DNA from: Strongylocentrotus purpuratus
Taxonomy: Eukaryota; Echinodermata; Echinoidea; Camarodonta; Strongylocentrotidae
Length of the DNA: 64,000 nucleotides
Reading direction: 5' to 3'
Assembly (NCBI RefSeq): GCF_000002235.5
Contig: NW_022145610.1
Location: forward strand, 33,939,807 to 34,003,806
The translations under genes and the position numbers were made by a program. Below the pieces are notes generated by a model. It searched no databases. It saw nothing but the letters and a program-made list of their open reading frames with translations, and was not told the DNA's origin. Position 1 is the stretch's first letter, and every line of letters begins with the position of its first letter. Below are positions 46,289 through 58,200 of the stretch, piece after piece.

Positions 46289-49200
46289 AATAAAAAAATA
46301 ATAAATAAATAAATAAATAAATAATAAAAATAAATAAATAAAAAATAAATTAAATTAAATTAAAAAATGGCATTACAATTTGGTATTAAGTTTAAATCAT
46401 TTATACTTATATAAGGAATAGAAGGGCATTTAAATCACACCTTTTTTGTGCCACTGCTGCTATACTTTTCTTCAAAATATGAATAAAAGGACGGAGAAGT
46501 TCACAAATTCTTAACTTCACCATAAATAACATTCTCTTATTCCCTTACCTTCTTCTTGTCTAGATGACCAGGGGGAGGGTGAGCTGAAGAGGGAATAGCT
46601 ACTGCCACTGCTAGAGAAAGCATTCTCTTCATCGGACTGCTTCCCTTTCAAAGCACTACCAGAGAAGTAGCTGTACATTTGAATAAAGTACATGTTGTGA
46701 CATTAAAAAGAATTCAAAGATAGCCTTTCCTTTTGCATTTCGCAGAGAATGTATAATGTTTTGCATATAAAATGACAAATTTAAAGATAGAATGCATACC
46801 ATCTGGGAAACCAAACAAAAAGGAATTTTTTATTCGATAGCACTTCATTGTTTAGAATAGTGCTTTGGAAGTCATGAATGAATTGATGCGTAACAGGACA
46901 TTCCCAAAACAAGTGTGAAATACATTAAACAGAGGAAAAGCAAAATGACAAATGTGCATACATTAGAATTAGATATGCCCATATAATAATGTGAAGATAT
47001 TTGTTGACCCTTAATAATTCTGAATTGAAAATAACAAAGTTTCATAGAAAGGTAACATTTTAAAGGATTAGTGTAAATTTTCTTCCAGTCTTCATTTCAT
47101 TTCATTTCATTTCATTTCTTGAACAGGTTCAATTAAAATTGTAACCCATTTCATTTCTGAAATTTGAACTTTAAGGATCTTTTCAACAGAAATTTCTTAC
47201 AATTTCTTACAAGTACTGATTGAATCACTAGTGAAACCTCTGAATATATCCTTTATTAAATTGATTTAAAGCCCTCTGCACTAGTTTGGCATTGAGGGAT
47301 TAGACCTCCCTGAGAGGTCACTGGCAGGTGGTTATCTCATCAAATCAGCTCTCAAATAACATAAGAAAAAGGGTATCATGGGGCATTGTTGGCTGTATAG
47401 AGGGCGCAAGTAGCTATAAGTATTGCAGTGGGGCTTTAAACTTGTCACACAAGAACAACTTGCTTAGACCATTACAAGTCAATAGGTTTAGTCCCTGTTG
47501 GGTTATTCATACCTGTTCTTGGATGTAGTTGACTGGTGATGCTGTGGTGTAGGGTAGGGTGCCGAGGGTTCCTGTTCCATGTATGATTCCCGTTGGAACA
47601 GACCACTGCCTCCAGAGTTCATCTGAAATGTCACAGAATGAATATTGATCATTTTGTGTGCTTATTCATGTCTGATAGATACATGATATAGATTGATGAG
47701 TCAAGAAATCATATTAATATACTATCATACAGGTCTTAATATGAAGGGTAATGGTATTCTTAAGCTCTGCAAACCACAGCAAATACAATTCTGTAGAATT
47801 CCAACAAAATTTACTCAGAATGACCTTCCTGTAGTTTCTCTCAACGGGCAGCCCAATCAATATAGATTGTTATGAACACGCTTCTCAAAACTTGATTACC
47901 TGATTAAACAATGCATCCTGGGAAGGGCGTCTGGTGCCCTCACCCGCCATCTGCTCCTGGGCGTCGCCCGTCCAACGAGCGTTATAACCAGCAGACGTCA
48001 TCTCCTCTGACCCCCTCCTACCAGCACTGCTACCAGCACCACTACCTCCAGTCCCTCCTGCTCCTCCTCCTGCTTTGGGACCAGGGAAGATACCACGGAG
48101 ATGCTGGTTGCCATCCTCTCTGTTCTCCATTCTCCAGGTGTTATCCGAGCCAGATGTTTGGGGTTGGGAGGACGTAAAGCCAGGGGTGGAGTTTTCATAC
48201 AGTCCTCCAGAGGATCTCCTAATAGGGTACAAGAGAAGGAAAGCATACAGTTCATGGAATTTCTTTTGACCCCAGTGAAATATTTGTAATTTGAAAATCT
48301 AAGGAAATTATCTGAGAAAATTACAACGTTCATTGCTAAAAGATCCTTTTCACATTTAAAATAGAAAATGATGAAATGCATGGAATAAGAAAGCTACTAA
48401 AGTATGATAGTCTCCACAAGAACTCTGACAAAAAAAAAAGAAACGGAAAAGTATTAAAATACCTGTAAATTATGCTTTTTAGAAAGAAACATCAAAATGA
48501 GCTCTCAGGAAAAATTGAGTGTCTTAACCTGTTCATCAATGGCACTTAAAATTGAAGACAATTTCTTGATAAAAACAAACAAGCAAACAAAGGCAATGAA
48601 AAAATTAAGTATACCTGTATTGGAAAGATTGTGTTGGTTCCTGCAACCCTGACTCCTGCCCAAAGATGTCCCCACCCAAAAGCTGCTGCCGCTGAGAATG
48701 CTGCTGCTTCTCCTGCTGATTTGAAGATCCTGTGAAGAATGAAAAAGGATCCCCTGGCTCGTATGATCTGGAGCCTTTGGATTCCAAGTCTGACTGGGGA
48801 AACAATGAGTCTTCTCGATCAGGCTGCTGTGGTTGCACCTTCCTGAATGCTGACCCTCCCTGGGACTTGTTGCTAAGTGGGTTGTACCCTATCATGCCCC
48901 TCTGGTCCCCTTGCTGCATGCTGTAGTAATCCGGCCCACCAGACCTCCCGTTGTTCTTGGCCAGCTGATCATCATAGAACCTCTCCGAGGCATTGCGGAA
49001 TCCTGGAGGATCTCTGAGATTCTTCTGCTGGATACTGGGGTTGTCCAAGTTGGCACGGAAGGAGTCCACAGAGTGCTCTTCGGGAGAATAGCGCATCTTG
49101 GTTCTGCTGCTGCCACTGCCGATGGGATTCTCTGGAACAATCTGCCGCTGCATCTTCGCAAGCAACTCAAGGAGATTGGCACCTTGGTTGTCTAGGATCT

Positions 49201-52200
49201 GCGGAGGGGGTCCTCCGCTTGGCTGTTGCTGCTGCTTCTGCTGCGGCTGCATACGAACTTGATGCTCATGCGGCTTGGCCATGGATGGCATGTAGTTCAT
49301 CCGACCCTGATCAAAGTTTTGGTTTGGCCCAAAGCCCTGCATCTGCATCTAATGAGAAAACGAAAGACATATGGATAACTGTCTCAATAGGAATATCCAC
49401 AGATCTTTTACACACAAATATTTAGCTTCATCAGGTTGCAAAGTATCAATTAGAATAGAAGAACTTCAAACCACTATGCTTAGAATGATTTATTAAACAA
49501 AAGGCCAATCAACAACTAAACAAATTTGTTTAGTAGCTATTTGTGTGAGATAGTAACTGTTGACACACTTACTTCTGTAGGGTTGGACATCCTTCTTGGG
49601 GGTTGGTTAGCCTGCACTGGCCCTTGACCAAAGTCCTCCACCGAAGGAGACAGCCTGAATTGTGTGGAGTTGTCGATGGGGCTACGCATAGGGCTTGTAT
49701 CCCTTCCCATGCCTTGCTGCCCTTGTTGCTGGTACTGTTGCATGTCTGGCGGTCCACCCCTCTGCATGTGGGCATGGGTTAGTTTGTCCTGCATGGCTGC
49801 ATTCCACATGCTGATGTTGGACATGGTGTCACCTGTAGGATGGTCTTCTTGCCGCTCTCCAACAGTGGGCATTGGACCAGGCCTGGTCGGCCAACTGCCC
49901 TGGTGGTGGGGGTGGCCCGGTGGCTGGGGCATGTTAGAATTGGGGGACATTTGGGTTCCTTGGGGCATCGGTGGTGGAATCTGTAATTCAAGCAGAGATT
50001 ACACTCACAACTTCTTACAAAATCAGCTGATTGTTTTACCATGAATTAAAGTTAAAGTTAAAGAAGTTAAAGTTGTCAGATATCAAATCTAAATTGTCTG
50101 ATTCAAATATGCAAATACCCTGTCTAGATGCACTGAAAGTATGTTTATGCGGATAGCCTAATTATTAGCCTGATTATTTTTATCACTAGAACATATCAAT
50201 ACCGGTACATTCATCTATGTGTTTTCATATGAGTTAATATGTCAAACAATATCATAGCCTTGTTCCACTATAGTCTTGTCCTCTCTACAAAACATGAGAA
50301 AGTGGAAGACAATAAACCTCTTGTTACCAACAAATTGTTTGCTGGGAGCCCGAAAAGCACTATATTTATGTCAAAAGATATCTATCAATGTTCTGGCCCT
50401 TAGCAGGCGGTAAGAAGCTTGTATCGTACCTGGACCTTAGGTGGTTGCATATGAGGAGGTACTCCTCGTGGCGAAGGTGGGCCATCTCTTGGAAGATGTG
50501 TTGGTTGTCCATCCCTGCTGACATCCCTATGAGGCTGCTGCCATCCTGGGGGTGCCATGTGGGGCATTGGAGGGGGACCCATTGGTCTGGGAGGGGGAGG
50601 GTGCATCGCCCTGGGCGGGGCATTCTGGGAGCTAGGATTGAACGACGGTGGGGGACCCATGTGTGGTGGAGGGTACATTTGATCGGGCGGGGGCATGCCC
50701 ATAGAGGGTGGAGGAACACCAGGTGGTGGAGGGCCTGGAGGGGGTGGGTGACCATAGGGGTGTGGGAGGCGCTGTTGGCCCCCTTGTTGGGGATATGGGC
50801 CTGATGGAGGAGGGTGTCGTGGGGCAGGGGCGAGGCCTGGAGCCTGGGGTTGCTGCCCCGGTTGTGCAGCTCCCGGTCCAAGGTGTGGTTGTGCATTCGG
50901 GTGGGGCTGAGAGGTAGGGTGTGGTTTTGGAGGGTAGTAAGATGCAGGCTCCTGGGCAAAGGCATGGGGAGGGTTCTGCCATTGGACATGGCGCTTGGAT
51001 CCTTCCAAGTCTTTGGTGGTTCCACTGCTCGGAGACTTGGAGGACTTTGAGCTGCTTCCTTGACCAGTCGTTCTTTCTTGACCTTGACCTTTAAAGATCG
51101 CTGTAGGCTTATTCACATCACTGTTGGGCCTTGACATTATTGCCTGCAAATGACGAGCACAAAAGATACATTCAGTTGTTTATATGAAGAGTGAATATTG
51201 TCTGTTTGGGCTAGAAGGGCATTATTTGTGCAAAATAATATTAGTTAATACTGCCCTTCTGGCTCCTGGTAATATGCTAATAAAGAAGATGGAAGGGAGT
51301 GACTTTGAGCTGCTGTCAAAAACTTGTATAAATAACACAATTTTCCTCACTTTGACTTTGATTTTCATGACTTCACCCAATACACATTACTCTAAAAAGT
51401 CTGTATGTTTTGTAAGTGATGAACATTATCAGTAATTGCCATCAGTTAAACAGACAGTTCTGCAGAATGCATAACCCCTTCTATGATTCTCCAATACTAC
51501 GTTGTACAACAGATTCTCTTACCTGAACAGCTATTGTCTTGCTATGGTTCTCTTCACTTCCTCTGTCTCTGCTTCCATCTTTCCTATGCGCTCCTGCAAT
51601 CTTCTTGGGAGTGTCTTTCTCTATCGATGCCACTCTGGATGATGTCTCTGTACCTAGTACAAATAGGGACATTCATTTCAGTTCATGAAGAAACATACCA
51701 CTCACAGGGCTTGGCACTGAAAGGCACCAGGGACACATGGGCACCCAAAATCTAAGTCTGGACCCCAAACGTTTGACATTTTTACATAGGGCTCATGCAT
51801 AAAGACTCCATAAAGTCAATCTGCACCCTCTTCCAAATATATTACTGAGAAGACCTGTGAGTGTTATTATCATCATAGATATCATTATCATTGTTATTAT
51901 CATCATTGGTAGTATTATAATTATATCATGTATAATTCACACTAGGTACATGTAACCCCATCATTGATTTGCATTACTCTCCAAAGGGGCCCATGAGACA
52001 CAAACACACTCTTAAACAAACCAACAAAAAGAAGTAAATAGAAGCAAAACAATTTAATGGCGGTATCAAAACTTGCCAAGTTCTACAAAAATCAGTGGCA
52101 GAAATACAATGAAGAGATACAGCAATTCAATTTCCCATCATACAAACATCTCTTCCTCTACATCATTTATGCTTACCTTTGATGTTAGTAGCTGCCTTTG

Positions 52201-55200
52201 CTGCCCTCTGTTGTCTCTGTTGGTGATGAGAGGATCTCCGTGACGTTACATCATCTCCCAGAGGACTTGTAAAGACAAGCTTGTTTGAGGGGTTTGTCTC
52301 GACTTTGAGCAGACTGAAGAAGAGATGGAAAATATGTGAAGAGTTAGAACGTGATGCAATATGTGGAAGGGATGGGGACATTTGGGGCTGATTTCCACCC
52401 CCTTCATCCTTTTGAATTTTCGTTTTCACTACCGGTATTTAAGACGTAGGCCATAGAAGATGTATGCCAAGATGCTGACCCTTATCATTTAAGGGAAACA
52501 TATCATTAATTGAAAGAGTTGCAATCAATATTTTCTTGGGGCTCTGTTTTGCCATACATATGTGGTTAGGGTGAAGGTTGCAATTAGGTGTGAGGTTGGG
52601 TTTCTGGTTCAGGTGAGGGTTAGGTGTTTGGTCCAGGGTTGACGATTGGCATTTGATAGTTTAGGAAAGTAGCTTGTCACCAGAGCATGTATCATAGAAA
52701 CCTATGGCTGTTACATGGCCTCTACAGGATGTTTATAGAGTCACATTTTGACATTAGGTAGCTAGGCTAGGCTTTAGGAGAAAGTCAGACCACGGCATAG
52801 TCAAAGAAGAAGCCTTTCCTAGACTGTGGCCGAGCCTACCTTGGTTGGTGATGAGCAAGCCACTTTCCCTGACTGCTTAGTCTCTGACTTCTCTCCTGGT
52901 TGATAGCATTCCGATTCCAACCTTGTCGCTTGTTCTTACCAAAGTCGAGATCCCTGAAAAACACAAATATGCAAAATATTGGCATGTAACTAAAACAAAA
53001 GCTGCAAATTAAGATAAGAAATTAAAGAATAGTGTTAACTTAGAGTAAAGTTTGACTTAGGATCTTTGTGAAACACCCCCCTGTTGTACAAAAAACAAAG
53101 AAAGTCATGATCATGCTTGCTTACCTTTGAAACTCCTGTTGTGGTGAGAACCCATCAAGAAGATTGTCTTCAGGGAGGGGTAGAGAGCTGGTAGAATCAT
53201 CTACCTGGGGTGAGGCATCTACTTGGAGGGATGTTAGCACACGACCAAGCTTGCTCCATACCCTGCCAAGGAGTAAAAGAAGATAAATACTTCCTATAAC
53301 ACTGCAAGATATCGGGCTTTTCCCCCTGAAACTCCTTAAGTTGCCCCCACTAGACTTCAAAGAGCCATTCTGAGATTTAGCTTTGACAGAAAAGGACCAT
53401 ATTAACTATTAACTGATGTCATCATATACATCCAAATTCAACTTTTAGGGTACAGCTGCAAAAATTGCAGGTATTTTTTATTGTGAATTTGTTGATTGAG
53501 AATTGACATTAAATGAGTTCCAAACTAATATTTGTATGAAAATTAATAGTCAAATCGAAATAGGATACTGCAACCCTTTTAGCAGGAGATAAGATCCAAC
53601 AGGCAACAAATCAAGGACAGTACCGTAACTTGTCCTTAAATGCCCCTCTTCAAGAGGAAAGGGCCTTTCCTGACTCTTGAAGGCTTACAAAAAACTTCTC
53701 TTTGGATTACACGCTAGCAGAGCTGCCAACCTTGTGCGACCAAAAAAAGCAAAAAAAAGGAATTCATTAAAATGAAACTTACAACCATGCGCGACACACT
53801 TCCAATGCAGAAATGCAGAAATGTCCATTCCTCAGGCTGTTTTTTTCCATAATAGAACCTATAGTTTATTAACATGTAGGTATTTTTGTTGTTGTTATTT
53901 TGGTATTATCAACATTTCATTCTTTTAGAGAATATCTTTCTCTTCAAGTATGTTTTAACCTTAGTTTTCTTTTGAATTTTTGATCAAATCAACATTTTAA
54001 GGCATTTATTTGACATGCGGTACCGGAATGTAAAAAAAAAAAAAAAATGTATTTTATAAAGAAAAAACGTACTAACGTAATTTGGATTAAAAAATGGAAT
54101 AATTCCGGGAAAAACGTAATGGTTGGCAGCTCTGCACTAGTGATGAGAAAATTTAGAACTAGTTCTTCAAAAGCTTGTTCCAAGTTATGGGGCGGAAGAA
54201 GCCTTGAGAATGGTTCTCACCCAGTCTTGTTGGAGAGTACAGGATCATCAAAGATGGCTGGCTGCAGGTAGATCCAGCCCAGGACAAGACGCACGGCCGG
54301 TAGACCTGGCCAAGCATCCACCGGGGATTCCCCTCCCTTCTGAGGTGCATAGTGCAGCATCATCTGGAGTAGATTGACTAAGAGAAAAACATAGAGAGAG
54401 AGAAAGATTCTGTCAATGTCATTCACATGTACATGTACATTTTAATATGGGCATCTTAGAAAGGCCACATGATTTCCTACATCATGTTTGGTATCAAAAC
54501 AAGAATCAGAAGTAGTGCTAAAATAAATATTACCATGTATGTTCATGTCTCTTACACTTGAAATCATGCCTCAAAACACATGAATCAAAACAGACAGACT
54601 GCAATCAAATACAAAGTTCATTGGAAGAGCCTGGGCATTTAAAATTTTTCACCAATAAACATTATTAATGCTCCACATTAATGCTGTGAATCACCATCAT
54701 TATAACTACATTTTAAAAATTGCATTTTTCATTAAAAAACACTAGTCCCAAATCAAATTTCAGGAAATCAGTGCTCAAATTCTTTGGAGCCCTTCAACAA
54801 GTAACTGTTTCAAATAGATACTAACACTTATGCATGTTATAATCATATTCACAGAAAGTATCTGTTCAAGTTTAAACCTTATCACAGCAACTTGTGAACG
54901 ATGGTATCAATCATACCCCAACCTACTGAATGTGCTATTAGTGACATATATATTTCTTTCTTCTTCACAGGCTACTCACATGTGAATCCCATCACCAGAG
55001 TCCAGCACTGCAGGTTGTTCGCAGCATACGGTCCCAGGTCTTGAACCCCAACCATTCCGCCCAGATCTGTGGTAGCCATTTTGGTTCCACGCTCGCCGTT
55101 GTTGGTGTGCTGGCGGATACTGTGCAGGGCAAAGAGATTGATGGCTGCCATCTGCGTCAGCTGGCGACTGGTCAGGATCTCCTGTGACAAGTGGCTGCGG

Positions 55201-58200
55201 AAGTTCTCCTCTAACTTGTCCTTAATGGAGCTGGCTACTTGAAGGTCTGGAAAGTGTACAAATCAAGGTAGATTCAAATATGTATCAAGTATACCAGACC
55301 ACTCGGGGCAAACAAGGATCAGTGGTCTGTACTGATAAATGGTCTTGTTATACAGATTCCTATCTATACAAATTTCCATATAAAACATTGTTCATCATTA
55401 TTTTATTTTTGTTGTGTTAAAGGTGGTCTTAATGGTTAACAAGGCATTTTTGTATTATCCGTACATATAATTACTGTACTCTATCCTCCTCTACATCTCT
55501 TTTTGTCTCTTTCTGTATCTGTCTGCCTGTCTCTCTCTCTCCCTCTCTCTTTGTCTCTCTCCACCTATTTTTCTCAGTCCTCAAATTCTATAGTAGTGGT
55601 GGTTATTTTACCCAACTGCTAAGAAAGCATAAACTGCAAGTTAGTAAGCAACCAGCCCGTCTTTCATTATCTCTTTCTCCCTCTCTCTCTCTCTCTTTTA
55701 TTTTATTCATTTAATCGTTCTGGTTTCCAACTTCGCCCCATCCCAACCCGCCTTTCACGATTCAGATATTCATTTGTACCCGACTCTTTTCATAAATTCA
55801 ACTCACAGGTTAAACGTTAAACTTCTGCGTCAGAAATTAATTAATACTGAAACTATTATGATTTGAAGTACCAATTACCATTTCTGTCGCTTCATTATCT
55901 GTTGCATGTATTTGTTCTTTATTCCATCTATTTCTATAAACGTGATGTATTTATTTCTTGTAATTATGTATTTTCTTGAATATTACTGTAACGCGAGTGG
56001 AAACCAAATTTCTATGTAACTTGTTTGCAAAGACCAAATAAAAAATCTTGTATCTTTTATCTCTTCCCTCTATTTGTTATTCTGGCTTATCTTTCCTTCT
56101 TTTCATTCCTTCCCAGTGTTTCATATACAGCGTTTAATATTTCTTTCTTAGACTTACCTTGTTCACAGGAAGCCAGGTAGATGATGGCATGGAACTTGAT
56201 GAAGTAGTGAATGAGCTCCACCTCACGCATCTTGAAGATCTTCACCTCATCCCTGAAACATGGAGGTCAGAGGGCAAAGGTCAGAGGTTATTTTCTGTAA
56301 CCCCGATCTCTCACTTCTTTTTGTCATTGTCTACTCTTTGTATTATGACCGTATTCTTCTATATTTGTCGTGTAAAGCATGGTCTTGTCCCTTTCTCGTC
56401 TCTGTTGGCATCTCCCTTCCCCCCCCCCCCCATTTTGTAGTTTCTTTTGTATTCACAGACTTGTTAATTTAATTACTCATTATTCCTAAGTATCATTTGA
56501 GGTGTTCACACTTGTACAAGCATTGCTTTTTAGTGTACCCCTCTGTTTCCAATATGTATTTCTACATTTGTTTCAAATGCTTACAATTGATTTGTAATGT
56601 TTTGTTGGAAACATGAATAAATTGAAAATTGAAATTGAAGACAAAGGAAGTTTGAATTTTTAGAAACAAAATACAGTAGAGTACCAGTACACTAACTGTG
56701 AGCAGCATAGGATCTAATTGCTTATACTCATAGCATGCTTAAACATATTTGCCCATAACATGTTCCAAATGAGGGATATGGCACATAGGTCAGTCTGAAA
56801 CAAACGTTTTTGTCAATACTCTACCTGAAGCAGCAACCATGTCACTCGAAGACTGACATTACAACTTGAGAACTCAGAAAGAACACGTTGTGTTGAAACA
56901 CTGTTCATTGTACTTGTCATTTTATGATTAGTTTCTCTTCTACACTCCTATACTTGTAGTTAGTGTGTAGAATCAAACTAAATATCAGGCATTTTCTAAC
57001 CATGTCTACCCTTTCTAAATGCTCTCTTAACCCTACCATTTCCTGTGAGTTTGTATATGTTTCGACTATGATACCAGCATGGTCCACATTGATGGGCATG
57101 ACAGTGACCATAACAAGGAAAAGATACTGACCGGTCAACCAGCTTGGCATAGGTGGTCTGAAGATTGGTGGCAGCCGCTGGGAAGGGATGCTTGACCGCT
57201 ATGCTCCGGATGTAGTAGAAGGCCATGGACAGTTGGTCACCTTTAGTGGCCGAGACGATGGCCAGCTGGTTGTAGGGCTGACCATTGGATGGCACCAGGC
57301 TGGCTGCATGGCAATAGAAGCTCTCTGCCTGGTGGGTGTCGTTACGGTAACGAGCTAAGGGGTATAGTAAGATCAAATACAAAGTATTGTTTGAACATAC
57401 ATAGATCAATAACAACATTTCTTACTTGGTAAACACTTTAGGAAAATGAACACTTTCAAAGTGAAAGAAAAGCATAGTCCTTAATCCTGTAATTGAGGAG
57501 AAAGAAATGAATAAGACATCTTATCATGAGTTCTGAAAAGGTCATCATATTGCTATCCAGAATAAAGGATATAGCACATCATGAACTAATAACAATGAAC
57601 AGTAGGTAGACTTAATCTGAGAACAGATGAGATATACATGTAACCTGCTTCACTTCAACCACATCCTACTTAAAATGACAAAATGTAGTGAAAATTGCTA
57701 AGCTTAATGTTAACAAATTCCATTTCCTCCCTTTTGTTGAAATATTCATGGTAGAAGCATGATGAGCTAACATCATTATTTCACTTACAGAGGGAAAATT
57801 ATGTTCATGTTTGATAAACTCACTAGCCTGAATTCACAGAGGAGGTTTAACTTAACCCATGGTTTAACCCCTCATTTACATAACCCATGGTTTAAAAATT
57901 GGCGCAAAATAAGCGTACCTTGCCTTGTGCACCTCTAATACTGGACCTCTGACTGTGTCGCGCTTATTTTGCGCTCATTTTAAAGATTTAAACCTCCTTT
58001 GTTAATTCAGGCCATTGTATGTGTGACATGTACATTTACACAACAGTGTGAAGCCTCTCTACAAGTCCTCTAGAGGTCTGTAGATGACAGTCCTTACCAA
58101 TATCTCCTAGATGAACGAGACAGTGCTGACAGATGTAGTGGCATGATACAGCCTTGGGTTGGACAGGCTTCTGAGATGAGGGCAGTGTTTCTTGGAACAG

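Noticed and set aside
47911..50917. Several plus-strand frames of 60-138 codons
   Set aside because: Shadows of the SMG7 coding exons on the minus strand, which have splice sites, frame closure and homology.
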